A stretch of 64,000 nt of DNA from CAMFLJ01 sp963702555 (GTDB lineage: Bacteria > Actinomycetota > Acidimicrobiia > Acidimicrobiales > Acidimicrobilacustridaceae). The notes under the pieces were generated by a model. It worked only from the letters and a program-made list of their open reading frames with translations, made no database searches and was not told the DNA's origin. A program made the position numbers and the translations under genes. Position 1 is the stretch's first letter. The number at the start of each line of letters is the position of its first letter. The stretch lies in assembly GCA_963702555.1 (NCBI GenBank), contig CAVPCW010000008.1:186001-250000 (forward strand), given 5' to 3'. Shown piece after piece: positions 8,238-15,913 of the stretch.

Positions 8238-8894
8238 ATGCCTCTCTCCCCGCTCAAGATCGCCGGCACCGTCGGCCTCGCCGCCGCTCTCTCCCTCGGT
8301 GCCGTCGCCTGCGGTAGCGACAGCAACGACTCGAGCAGCTCCTCCGGTGGCTCCAGCGCCACGACGATGATGGACAGCTCCACCACCATGATGGCGAGCC
8401 TCACCTCGGCCAACTTCGGTCCCGGTTGCGCCGCCGTGCCCACCAGCGGCGCCGGCAGCTTCGACATGATGGCCGAGGAGCCCGCCGCCACCGCCGCCTC
8501 CGGCAACCCGGCGCTCTCGACGCTCGTCTCGGCCGTCACCGCGGCCGGCCTGGGCGACACGCTCAACGGCGAGGGCCCCTTCACCATCTTCGCCCCGACC
8601 AACGACGCCTTCGCCAAGATCCCGGCGGCCACCCTGAGCAGCGTCCTGGCCGACCCGTCCGGCGCCCTCACCAAGATCCTGACCTACCACGTGATCGCCG
8701 GTCAGAGCCTCAACGCCGAGCAGCTGGCCGACGCCGGCACCGAGAAGACCGTCGAGGGCAGTGAGGTCACGATCGCCAAGGCCGGCGACACCATCGAGAT
8801 CAACGGCACCTCGGCCGTCGTCTGCGGCAACGTCAAGGTCGGCAACGGCACCGTGCAGATCATCGACACGGTCCTCATGCCCCCGGGCATGTAG
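8238..8894 (+). CDS. Fasciclin-domain lipoprotein
   Basis: 218 residues. A signal peptide ends in the lipobox LSLGAVAC (Cys25), followed by a Ser/Thr/Met-rich tether. One FAS1 domain covers about residues 90-215, with the H1 box GPFTIFAPTNDAFAKIP, the YHVIAGQ motif, and the terminal GNGTVQIIDTVLMPP. It should be anchored to the outer face of the membrane and mediate adhesion or protein contacts, like mycobacterial Mpt83. The start is supported by AGGAG at 8225-8229. Position after sigK-rskA suggests it belongs to that regulon. Confidence 0.94.
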   Translation: MPLSPLKIAGTVGLAAALSLGAVACGSDSNDSSSSSGGSSATTMMDSSTTMMASLTSANFGPGCAAVPTSGAGSFDMMAEEPAATAASGNPALSTLVSAVTAAGLGDTLNGEGPFTIFAPTNDAFAKIPAATLSSVLADPSGALTKILTYHVIAGQSLNAEQLADAGTEKTVEGSEVTIAKAGDTIEINGTSAVVCGNVKVGNGTVQIIDTVLMPPGM

Positions 8895-8917
8895 TTCCTG
8901 AAGCTCGTAGCTCCCCC

Positions 8918-8943
8918 CCGACCGGTTCATCCCCGACGGTCGG
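8918..8943. terminator. Hairpin between convergent genes (first of two)
   Basis: Perfect 7-bp arms CCGACCG (8918-8924) and CGGTCGG (8937-8943) enclose a 12-nt loop just after the fasciclin stop codon. Confidence 0.55.
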
Positions 8944-8946
8944 TTC

Positions 8947-8985
8947 GCAGTGGCCCGGTGTGCCTCCCTGGCACCGGGCCACTGC
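8947..8985. terminator. Strong bidirectional terminator hairpin
   Basis: Perfect 14-bp inverted repeat GCAGTGGCCCGGTG (8947-8960) and CACCGGGCCACTGC (8972-8985) with an 11-nt loop, midway between the convergent fasciclin and phosphotransferase genes. There is no T-run, as is common in actinobacteria. Confidence 0.7.
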
Positions 8986-9028
8986 CGCGTCCGGGCTCAG
9001 GGAGTCAGTGGCGCCGGCCCCGGTCGGG

Positions 9029-10138
9029 TCAGCGGACGACGGGGGAGGGCGGCGGCGGCACGTCGATGCCGAGCAGCCCCGCGGTGATCATCGACACCGG
9101 GTTGTGGGTGGCCATCGGGCCGACGGCCTCGGCGCCGTGCTCGGCGGTGTACATCTCGGCCAGCTTGCACATCACCAGGCAGAACTGGAACCCGCCGAGG
9201 ATCTCGTAGAAGTCGACGTGGGTCGCGGGCCGGCCGGCCAGCTCCTCCCACAGGGCGATGGTCTCGGCCCGGTCGAGCATGCCGGGCAGCAGCTCGGCGT
9301 CGGAGCCCTCGGTGTGGAAGCGCTGGAGGAACAGCCACCAGCCGAGGTCGCTCTCGCTGTTGCCGAGCGACACCATCTCCCAGTCGAAGACCCCGATGAC
9401 CTCGGTGCCGTCGAACATCTGGTTGCCGGGGCGGGCGTCGCCCCAGCACAGCTCGATGTGCTCGCCGTCGTCGGGCCAGTTGGCGAGGAGCCAGTCCCAC
9501 GCCGGATCGACGACGGGATGCGGCTCGCCCTTGGTGGCGAAGTCCTTGTAGAGCTGGAAGTAGCCCTTGCGCTGCTCGGGGCCGAGCTCACCGAAGTGGG
9601 GCTTGGTGAGGTAGCCGAGCTCGGCGGCCTTCCAGTCGACCCGGCCGACCTTGGCCAGCGCGCCGATGGCGTTGCGGTGCCACTCGTTGCGCTGCTCGGG
9701 GGTCATGTCGAAGACGAACCCCTCCTGGGTGTAGGGCGGGGCGTCGCCGGGCACGAGGCCGTCGAGGCGGTCCATCACGAAGAACTGGCCACCGAGCAGC
9801 TCGGGGTCGGGCTCGGCCCAGCGGGTCTTCGGCACGGGCACGTCGGAGTGGAGGCCGAGCTGGGTCATCGTCTGGTACTGCTGGGCGATGAGGTCGATCT
9901 CGGGGAAGAGGTGGTGCATCGCCGGCTGGCTGCGCAGCACGAGGCGGGCCTCGGTGGGCGTGCCGTCGGCCTCGACCCAGCGGGCGTCGAGGAGGAACGT
10001 CTCGTTCGAGAAGCCGCTCGACTGCGGCACGACGAGGTCGGTGATCTCGACGCCCGAGGCCTCGGGCATCTTCGACGCCATCCACTTCTCGAGCACGACC
10101 TTGACCTGCGCGGGATCGCGCTGACCGGCGACCGGCAT
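9029..10138 (-). CDS. Phosphotransferase family protein (APH/ACAD10-like kinase fold)
   Basis: 369 residues of the aminoglycoside-phosphotransferase/choline-kinase superfamily. The Brenner-type catalytic loop is CWGDARPGN with Asp234 and Asn239, followed by the metal-binding FDWE (Asp252) and SLGNSESDLGW. The N-lobe has a nucleotide-binding SGFSNETFLL loop. Close relatives annotated as phosphotransferases in actinobacteria resemble the N-terminal kinase domain of human ACAD10, and some act near acyl-CoA metabolism. There is no reason to call it drug resistance. It stands alone, convergent with the fasciclin gene and divergent from a VOC protein. Confidence 0.9.
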   Translation of the reverse strand: MPVAGQRDPAQVKVVLEKWMASKMPEASGVEITDLVVPQSSGFSNETFLLDARWVEADGTPTEARLVLRSQPAMHHLFPEIDLIAQQYQTMTQLGLHSDVPVPKTRWAEPDPELLGGQFFVMDRLDGLVPGDAPPYTQEGFVFDMTPEQRNEWHRNAIGALAKVGRVDWKAAELGYLTKPHFGELGPEQRKGYFQLYKDFATKGEPHPVVDPAWDWLLANWPDDGEHIELCWGDARPGNQMFDGTEVIGVFDWEMVSLGNSESDLGWWLFLQRFHTEGSDAELLPGMLDRAETIALWEELAGRPATHVDFYEILGGFQFCLVMCKLAEMYTAEHGAEAVGPMATHNPVSMITAGLLGIDVPPPPSPVVR

Positions 10139-10295
10139 GGTGTTCTCCCCCTGAGTGCGTGTGTCGGCGCGCTGCCGTGCGGCGGGCGGCCGGTCCCGAG
10201 CCTACGGCGTCGTTTCCCTCCCCTTCACCTCGGCCCGTGTGGGTCCCGGTCGTGGGTCCGGGCGCGGTCGACGCTCGCCGGACATGCTCTCGGTC

Positions 10296-10733
10296 ATGGC
10301 CCAGCACCTGAACCTCCTCACGATCGGCACCGCCGACCTCGCCCGCTCGCGGGCCTTCTACGTGGATGGGCTGGGATGGGAGGTCGCATGGGAGAACGAG
10401 GCGGTCGTGTTCGTCCACCTCGGCCACGGCCTGCTGCTGGCCCTGTTCGGGGTCGACGACCTGGCCGCCGACGCGGGGCTGCCCGAACTCGTCCCCGGTT
10501 CGGGGTCGGTGGCCCTGGCCAGGAACGTGGGCACCGCCGACGAGGTCGACGCCGTCGTCGAGATCGCGGCGGCCGCCGGGGGGACCGTCGTTAAGCGTCC
10601 GAGGGCGGCGGCGTTCGGCGGCTACCACGGCTACTTCGCCGATCCCGACGGTGTGCTGTGGGAGGTCGCCCACAACCCCGGGTTCTCGGTCGGGCCCGAC
10701 GGCCGGCCCGCCATCGTCGCCGTCGAGGGCTGA
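10296..10733 (+). CDS. VOC/glyoxalase-family protein
   Basis: 145 residues with the vicinal-oxygen-chelate signature: LNLLTIGTADLARSRAFYVD at the N-terminus and GYHGYFADPDGVLWEVAHNP near the end. Single-domain members bind a divalent metal and act on small molecules or bind antibiotics; the specific role is unknown. ATG 10296 is preferred because it sits three codons before the first conserved beta-strand; an in-frame ATG at 10284 is the alternative. Confidence 0.85.
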   Translation: MAQHLNLLTIGTADLARSRAFYVDGLGWEVAWENEAVVFVHLGHGLLLALFGVDDLAADAGLPELVPGSGSVALARNVGTADEVDAVVEIAAAAGGTVVKRPRAAAFGGYHGYFADPDGVLWEVAHNPGFSVGPDGRPAIVAVEG

Positions 10734-10837
10734 GTCCACACGGCCGTCAGGCGTCGCGGTCATCGAGGCCCCGGGGCCCGGCGAGGGCAGCCCGTCCGCC
10801 CGGGACGCGCTCGCCCGGGCGCGGGCATGCTGTCGGG

Positions 10838-11218
10838 ATGGCGAGGGCGAAGGATGTCGACCCGTTGGCGCGGGTGCGGGAGATCTGCCTGGCGCTGCCG
10901 GAGGTCACCGAACGGGTGAGCCACGGGGCGCCGACCTTCTTCGTGCGGGGCAAGAAGACCTTCGTGCAGTTCCACGACGACCACCACGGCGACGGCATCC
11001 TCGGGCTGTGGTGCGCGGCGGCGCCGGGCGTGCAGGCCGAGCTGCTGCGGGCCGAGCCCGACCGCTTCTACCGGCCGGCGTACGTGGGGCACCGGGGCTG
11101 GATCGGGGTGCGCCTCGACGTCGACCTCGACTGGGACGAGGTCGCGGCCGTCTGCGCCGACGCCTACCGGTGCGTGGCGCCGAAGGCCCTCGTCGCCCGC
11201 CTCGACGGCGAGGGCTGA
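10838..11218 (+). CDS. MmcQ/YjbR family protein
   Basis: 126 residues with the YjbR-like pattern: LPEVTERVSHGAPTFFVRGK near the start, DRFYRPAYVGHRGWIGVRLD in the middle, and an Ala/Lys-rich last helix. The fold is CyaY/YjbR-like and often described as DNA-binding, but the role is not established. It is separated from the upstream VOC gene by about 100 bp and convergent with the Thr-rich lipoprotein gene. Confidence 0.87.
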   Translation: MARAKDVDPLARVREICLALPEVTERVSHGAPTFFVRGKKTFVQFHDDHHGDGILGLWCAAAPGVQAELLRAEPDRFYRPAYVGHRGWIGVRLDVDLDWDEVAAVCADAYRCVAPKALVARLDGEG

Positions 11219-11234
11219 CGAGGGCCCACCCTCG
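11219..11234. terminator. Short hairpin between convergent genes
   Basis: CGAGGG (11219-11224) and CCCTCG (11229-11234) with a 4-nt loop, in the 30-bp gap between the YjbR-family stop and the lipoprotein stop. Confidence 0.4.
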
Positions 11235-11248
11235 GATGAGGCTGGGGC

Positions 11249-12262
11249 TCAGGCGGTGGGCGCCCCGGGTGCCGCGGGCGGCACGGGTGCGGGCGGGGCG
11301 ATGCGGTCGGCGGCGGCCGACACGGCGTGGGCGTCGGAGATCACCGTGGCCGCGGCCTGGCGGACCGAGCGGGAGGCGAAGTCGAGCTGCTCTTCGGTGG
11401 GGCCGACCAGCTCGAACCGGATCCGCTCGGCCTCGGTGGCCGCGCTCTTCAGCACCGTGAGGTTCGTGCCGAGGGCGGTGAGGGCGGCGGCCATGCTGTT
11501 GGTGCCCTCCGGGTCGCCCGGCACCTTGGGGGCGTCCGGGGCGAGCACGCCGGCGCTGGTGGCCAGGCCGTTGAGGGCCTCGACGTCGTCGAGCCACACC
11601 TGACGGTTGACCGCGACCGGGCCGGCCAGCAGGGCGGCGGCCTCGTCGAGGCTGCGGGCCACGGCGCCGGAGCGGGTGGCGAGGTCACGGGCGCCCCACA
11701 GCCAGCGGGCCTGGGTGGCCTTGCGGGACTTCAGGACGGCGAGCAGGGCGACGATGCCGGCGATCACCAGCAGGGCGATGGCCCCGATCCACAGCCACGG
11801 GGAGGTGCCGCTGCTGCTGGAGGCGCCGTCGCCGTTGATCGTGGTCGGCGTGGTGGTGGTGGCCGCCGTGGTGGTGGTCGTGGACTTCTCGGTCGTGGTG
11901 GTGGTCGCCCGGGTGGTCGTGGTGGTCGCCGGCTGCGTGGTCGTGGTGGTCGGCGCGGCGGTGGTGGTCGTGGGCTGGGCGGTGGTCGTGGTCGACCCGC
12001 CGGAGGTGGTGCTGGTGGTCGAGCTCACCGCGGCGGAGGTGTTGGGGCTCCCGCTCGTCGTGGTGGTCTTGGCCTCGGTCGTGGTGGTGGTCTTGGCCTC
12101 GGTGGTGGTCGTCGAGTCGGGCGTGGTCGTGGTGGTGGAGGGCAGCGTCGGCAGGCTGATGCTGCCGTCACCCGATCCGCACGCCGCGACCGTCACCATC
12201 GCGAGCAGCGCCGCTCCGGCGAACACGGCGCCGCGGATCCTGCTGTCGCCTGCTGTCCTCAT
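11249..12262 (-). CDS. Thr-rich lipoprotein with internal transmembrane helix
   Basis: 337 residues, no recognised family. A signal peptide ends in a lipobox-like AMVTVAAC. About 110 residues of Thr/Ser-dominated low complexity (long runs of T with A, S, P and E) follow, then a strong transmembrane helix (LWIGAIALLVIAGIVALLAV). A charged helical C-terminal domain of about 140 residues ends it, with PVAVNRQVWLDDVEALNG. If both anchors are real, the Thr-rich segment forms an external, probably glycosylated loop and the tail is cytoplasmic. Start ATG 12262 is preferred to upstream codons because GGGGTAGTGGG precedes it. Function unknown. Confidence 0.75.
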   Translation of the reverse strand: MRTAGDSRIRGAVFAGAALLAMVTVAACGSGDGSISLPTLPSTTTTTPDSTTTTEAKTTTTTEAKTTTTSGSPNTSAAVSSTTSTTSGGSTTTTAQPTTTTAAPTTTTTQPATTTTTRATTTTTEKSTTTTTAATTTTPTTINGDGASSSSGTSPWLWIGAIALLVIAGIVALLAVLKSRKATQARWLWGARDLATRSGAVARSLDEAAALLAGPVAVNRQVWLDDVEALNGLATSAGVLAPDAPKVPGDPEGTNSMAAALTALGTNLTVLKSAATEAERIRFELVGPTEEQLDFASRSVRQAAATVISDAHAVSAAADRIAPPAPVPPAAPGAPTA

Positions 12263-12352
12263 CCCACTACCCCTGACTCGATCTGGTGGTCGCTCCGGCA
12301 TCCACAGTGGTCGATGCCGCGGCCTCGGCGGGGGACCGAGACCCGATCGGGG

Positions 12353-12883
12353 TCAGCCGGTGGCGAGGGCCCCGGTCAGCACGGTGGCCGAGGCGGGGTC
12401 GAAGGCCACCAGGAGCACCTCGGTGAGCGCGCCCTCGTGGGTGGTGCACTCCCGGACGGCGATGGCCGCCGCCCGCCGCTCGGGGAAGCCGTAGATGCCG
12501 GTCGAGATGGCCGGAACGGCGACGGTGTGGACACCGAGATCCTCGGCCACGGCGAGCACCGACCGGTAGGCCGAGGCGAGCAGGGCGTCGGCGTCCTCCG
12601 GGGAGGTCGCGCCGAACACCGGGCCGACGGCGTGGATGACGTGGGCCACCCCGTGGCCCTCGAGCCCGAACGCCGGCGTGGCGACGGCCGAGCCGGTGGG
12701 GCAGCGGCCGATCTCGGCGCACGCGGCGCCCAGCGCGCGGTGCCCGGCGGCGGCGAAGATCGCCCCGCACACGCCCGAACCGGCGGCGAGGTGCTCGTTG
12801 GCGGCGTTGACGATGGCGTCGGCGGCGATGCCCTGCTCGTCGAGGCGGGTGATGTCGCCCACCACGACCCGGGTGGCGGTCAT
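12353..12883 (-). CDS. Macro-domain protein (O-acetyl-ADP-ribose deacetylase-like)
   Basis: 176 residues, essentially one macro domain. ADP-ribose-binding motifs are intact: IVNAANEHLAAGSGVCGAIF near residue 30 and VPAISTGIYGFPERRAA near residue 130. Proteins of this size hydrolyse O-acetyl-ADP-ribose or remove ADP-ribose from proteins or DNA. ATG 12883 overlaps the stop of the AlkZ-like gene (ATGA), so the two are co-translated. That suggests a shared role in DNA-damage or ADP-ribosylation handling; this is inference from context. Confidence 0.9.
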   Translation of the reverse strand: MTATRVVVGDITRLDEQGIAADAIVNAANEHLAAGSGVCGAIFAAAGHRALGAACAEIGRCPTGSAVATPAFGLEGHGVAHVIHAVGPVFGATSPEDADALLASAYRSVLAVAEDLGVHTVAVPAISTGIYGFPERRAAAIAVRECTTHEGALTEVLLVAFDPASATVLTGALATG

Positions 12884-14001
12884 GGCCCCATGATGCGCAC
12901 GTCGTGGGTGCCGGCCTGCGGCGCGACGATGGCGAGCAGCCGGCTGCCCTCGGCCTCGATCCCGGTGCGGGCGGCCCGCGGCGGGGCGGCCCACGCCTCG
13001 ACGGTCAGGGTCGCCGAGCCGGCGGTCTTCTCGATACGCCAGGTGCCGGCGACCTCGCCGTCGATCAGCACGGTGGCCGGCTGCATCCCGTTGCGGGCGG
13101 TGAGGCGGGTGCGATCGACCTCGGGGATGACCCGCCGCCGGTCGGCGTGGCTGAGGATCAGGTTGTCGAACTCCCCCAGGAGGCGCACGGGCGCGTCGAC
13201 GTCGCCCCCCGGTCGGGGCGCGTCGGGCAGGTCGTGGAGCTCGGCGCCGTCCTCGCCGACGAGGTGGACGAGCTCGTCGCCCATCTCGTCAACGACCGCG
13301 GCCAGTCGACTCAGGCCGCTCCAGGTCTGCACGTCCTTGACCGTGGCCGGACCGAAGGCGGCCAGGTAGCGCCGCACGAGCTCGTCGAGGGGCATCGGCG
13401 GCGGCAGCTCGACCGGCTCGGGGCCACCCTCGACCCACACGTCGAAGCGGACGAGGCGCGGGGCGCCGCCGCGGCCCCACACGGCGCGAGGCGTGGCCTG
13501 CACGTTGGGCACCCGGTTGCGCACGACGGTCGCCAGGGCGCTGGGGAGGATGCCGGGGAACCGCTCGGCGAGGCGGTCGCCGAGCTCGCCGGGGGTGAGT
13601 GCCTCGCTCTTCAGCAGGTCGTCGCCGGCTCTGGCGATGGCGTCGAGGTCGGCCCCCTCGAGCGCCTCACGGCGCTCCTTGTTCGAGGTGAGCCCCCGCT
13701 CGAGGACGGCCTCGACGAGCGGTCGCACGGCTGCCGCGTCGCTCACGCTCATGAGGTGGAGGGTGCCCCGCATGGTGACTGTGCGGACCACCCTCCGGTC
13801 GAGCAGGAGCCGGCCGAGGTCGTCGGGCTCGAAGCCGTCGAGGCGGCACAGCAGCTGGTGGTAGGGCGCCCACGGGGCCTGGGCCTGCAGTCCGACGAGG
13901 TGGGTGACGGCGTCGAAGGGGCCGATCGTCGAGCGGTCGAGCAGAAGCTGGCGGGCGAGGGTGGCCCGGTTCAACGCCCGCCGGTCGATCCGCGCGGTCA
14001 T
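12880..14001 (-). CDS. Winged-helix DNA-binding protein, AlkZ-like (HTH_42) DNA glycosylase candidate
   Basis: 373 residues of the HTH_42 (formerly DUF1006) family. Three winged-helix modules are expected. The N-terminal helix carries Gln39-Ala-Gln41 in HLVGLQAQAPWAP, matching the catalytic QxQ motif reported for AlkZ-type alkyl-DNA glycosylases, and TMRGTLHLMS follows. The C-terminal beta-barrel region holds LLGEFDNLILSHADR. The family includes Streptomyces AlkZ and E. coli YcaQ/AlkX, which unhook interstrand crosslinks; AlkZ-like paralogs have broader or unknown roles. The gene precedes and overlaps the macro-domain gene. Family certain, glycosylase activity likely from the intact motif. 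Confidence 0.88.
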   Translation of the reverse strand: MTARIDRRALNRATLARQLLLDRSTIGPFDAVTHLVGLQAQAPWAPYHQLLCRLDGFEPDDLGRLLLDRRVVRTVTMRGTLHLMSVSDAAAVRPLVEAVLERGLTSNKERREALEGADLDAIARAGDDLLKSEALTPGELGDRLAERFPGILPSALATVVRNRVPNVQATPRAVWGRGGAPRLVRFDVWVEGGPEPVELPPPMPLDELVRRYLAAFGPATVKDVQTWSGLSRLAAVVDEMGDELVHLVGEDGAELHDLPDAPRPGGDVDAPVRLLGEFDNLILSHADRRRVIPEVDRTRLTARNGMQPATVLIDGEVAGTWRIEKTAGSATLTVEAWAAPPRAARTGIEAEGSRLLAIVAPQAGTHDVRIMGP

Positions 14002-14020
14002 CGCCGGGCCCCGGCCGGGC

Positions 14021-14209
14021 TCACGGGCAGCCGATGCCGTTCAGGGTGGCGCAGGGCGGGCACAGCCGGGCCGGCCCGTCGGGGGTCGACCATGCCCTGG
14101 CCTGCGGGGAGCCGCACGACTCGCACGGGCCCTCGGGCGCGCCGACGCGCTGGAGGGCCTCGCTGCGGGGCAGGTCGCCCAGCCGGCTGAGGTCGGTGTC
14201 GTCGGCCAT
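14021..14209 (-). CDS. Small CxxC-CxxC zinc-ribbon-like protein
   Basis: 62 residues with two CxxC knuckles, CESC (about residues 29-32) and CPPC (about 50-53), plus a terminal GIGCP. Spacing suits a zinc ribbon. No family recognised. It lies 19 bp upstream of the AlkZ-like gene on the same strand, so it is probably part of that operon. The ribosome-binding site is weak, hence moderate confidence. Confidence 0.55.
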   Translation of the reverse strand: MADDTDLSRLGDLPRSEALQRVGAPEGPCESCGSPQARAWSTPDGPARLCPPCATLNGIGCP

Positions 14210-14265
14210 GGCCGCAAGGTAGCGGCCCGGCGGGCGGGGGCCGCGACCCTCAGCCCTTCAGCCCG

Positions 14266-14532
14266 TCAGCGCATGAGGAGGATCAACTGCCCGGTGACCA
14301 CGAGGGCGCCGAGCAGGCGGCGGAACGGGTTGACCCCGCGCACCATCTCGTCGACGCCCCACCACAGCAGGGCCCCGATGGCGATGACGTCGACGACGGT
14401 GCCCCCGGTGCCGGTGGGCGAGGTCAGCCAGCGGACGACGGTGGCGCCCAGGAAGATCCACAGCGCCAGGTTGGGGAACTGGGCGATGGTGATCTCGCCG
14501 GTCTTGCGGTTGCGGAACAGCCAGTCGATCAC
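14266..14532 (-). CDS. Small conserved membrane protein
   Basis: 88 residues beginning MIDWLFRNRKTGEITIAQFP and containing about three hydrophobic segments (LALWIFLGATVV, DVIAIGALLWWG, LLGALVVTGQLILLM). I recall similar small integral membrane proteins of unknown function in actinobacteria. It starts with GTG 14532, four bases after the stop of the flavodoxin-like gene, so it is translationally linked to it. Confidence 0.7.
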   Translation of the reverse strand: MIDWLFRNRKTGEITIAQFPNLALWIFLGATVVRWLTSPTGTGGTVVDVIAIGALLWWGVDEMVRGVNPFRRLLGALVVTGQLILLMR

Positions 14533-14536
14533 GGGG

Positions 14537-14998
14537 TCACGCCATGCCCTCGGCGAGGATCGCCGAGGTGGCGGCCCCGAGCTCCTGGGCAGCCTCGATG
14601 TCGGCCTTGCCGGGGGAGCCGGTGACGCTGAGCACCGGTTGCACCCGGTTCCAGCGCAGCCCGGCGACGATGCGCTCGATGTCGCGGATCGCGCCGGTGG
14701 TGTCGTCGTTGCCGTGCACGAACAGGGAGTACGGCCGGCGTTGGGTGTCCTCGAGGCACGGGTAGTAGATGGTGTCGAAGAAGTGCTTGAGGGCCCCCGA
14801 CATCGACCCGAGGTTGGCGGGGGTGCCGAGCAGGTAGCCGTCGGCCTCGAGCACGTCGGAGACGGTGGCGTTGAGCGCGGCCCGGACGACCACCTCGATC
14901 GGGCCGATGGCCGGATCGCCGGCCCCGGACCGCGCCGCTTCGAGCAGCGCGTGCACCGACGGTGAGGGAGTGTGGTGGACGATCAGCAGCCGGGGCAT
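14537..14998 (-). CDS. Flavodoxin/NADPH-dependent FMN reductase-like protein
   Basis: 153 residues with a flavodoxin-like fold. The phosphate-binding region near the N-terminus is LLIVHHTPSPSVHALLEAA, and the conserved middle loop is GTPANLGSMSGALKHFFDTI, typical of FMN-dependent NAD(P)H reductases such as the WrbA/FMN_red group. It probably binds FMN and transfers electrons in the cytoplasm. First gene of a minus-strand series running to the macro-domain gene; divergent from a VOC protein 91 bp away. Confidence 0.88.
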   Translation of the reverse strand: MPRLLIVHHTPSPSVHALLEAARSGAGDPAIGPIEVVVRAALNATVSDVLEADGYLLGTPANLGSMSGALKHFFDTIYYPCLEDTQRRPYSLFVHGNDDTTGAIRDIERIVAGLRWNRVQPVLSVTGSPGKADIEAAQELGAATSAILAEGMA

Positions 14999-15089
14999 GC
15001 CCCCACTGTCGCAGCGTGCCGATGAGTTCGCGCCCTGCGGCCGGTCTGACCCTCCGACCGATCGACCACGACCACCCGAGGAGAGCCCC

Positions 15090-15860
15090 GTGGCCACCCG
15101 AGATCACGCCCCCGCCGGCGTCCCCACCTGGATCGACCTGATGTCCGCCGACACCGACCGGGCCCGCGCCTTCTACGGCGAGCTGTTCGGCTGGGAGTGC
15201 CAGGAGCCCAACCCCGACTTCGGTGGCTACGCCAACTTCACCAAGGACGACGTGATGGTGGCCGGGCTCATGGGGAAGATGGAGGAGTCGCTCCCCGACA
15301 TGTGGTCGGTGTACCTCGAGGTCGACGACGCCGATGCCAGCGTGGCGGCGCTGACGGGGGCGGGCGGCCAGGTCTTCGCCGGCCCCCATCCCGTCGGCGA
15401 CCTGGGCGTGATGGTCGTGGCCGCCGATTCGAGCGGTGCGCTGATCGGCATGTGGCAGTCGAAGGAGCACACGGGCTTCGGCATCCACAACGAGACGAAC
15501 GCCCCGGCCTGGTTCGAGCTGCTCACCCCCGACTACGCGGGCGCGCTCGACTTCTACCCGAAGGTGTTCGGCTGGACCCTGCGGACCGAGGCCGACACGC
15601 CGGAGTTCCGCTACTCGGTGCTGCAGCAGGGTGAGCTCCAGTACGCCGGGATCATGGACGCCGGCCACCTCCCCGAGGGCACCCCGCAGGGGTGGCGGAT
15701 CTACATCGAGGTCGCCTCGGCCGACGAGGTCGCGGCGAAGGTCGTGGCCCTCGGCGGCACCGTCACCCAGGAGCCGGTCGACACCCCCTACGGGCGCCTC
15801 GTCGGCTGCACCGACCCGATGGGCGCCGTCTTCAACGTGATGCAGCCGCCGGAGCTCTGA
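15090..15860 (+). CDS. VOC-family protein with two tandem glyoxalase domains
   Basis: 256 residues holding two VOC repeats. The first starts PTWIDLMSADTDRARAFYGE; the second starts PAWFELLTPDYAGALDFYPK and ends GRLVGCTDPMGAVFNVMQPP. Tandem-domain proteins of this type are common in actinobacteria, often annotated glyoxalase/bleomycin resistance, with unknown natural substrates. The start is GTG 15090 with GAGGAG at 15079-15084. Confidence 0.88.
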   Translation: MATRDHAPAGVPTWIDLMSADTDRARAFYGELFGWECQEPNPDFGGYANFTKDDVMVAGLMGKMEESLPDMWSVYLEVDDADASVAALTGAGGQVFAGPHPVGDLGVMVVAADSSGALIGMWQSKEHTGFGIHNETNAPAWFELLTPDYAGALDFYPKVFGWTLRTEADTPEFRYSVLQQGELQYAGIMDAGHLPEGTPQGWRIYIEVASADEVAAKVVALGGTVTQEPVDTPYGRLVGCTDPMGAVFNVMQPPEL

Positions 15861-15913
15861 GCCCGCGAACCCCGCCTCGGGAGGCTGTCACAGGGGGTGG
15901 GTAACCTCGCCTC

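Noticed and set aside
9029..10138. Aminoglycoside resistance gene
   Set aside because: The protein is of the broad APH/ACAD10-like group with WGD in place of the usual HGD; nothing indicates drug phosphorylation.
11850..12150. GTGGTGGTC-rich repetitive tract on the plus strand
   Set aside because: It is the reverse complement of Thr-codon runs in the lipoprotein gene, not a CRISPR array or microsatellite of independent origin.
12880..14001. Transcription factor based on winged-helix domains
   Set aside because: The QAQ motif and full-length match to HTH_42 favour a DNA glycosylase-like protein over a regulator.
12353..14001. DarTG-type toxin-antitoxin system
   Set aside because: There is a macro domain but no DarT-type DNA ADP-ribosyltransferase beside it.
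15060..15090. Independent small gene in the gap upstream of the VOC protein
   Set aside because: Only a promoter/ribosome-binding site stretch; no frame of useful length with its own start.
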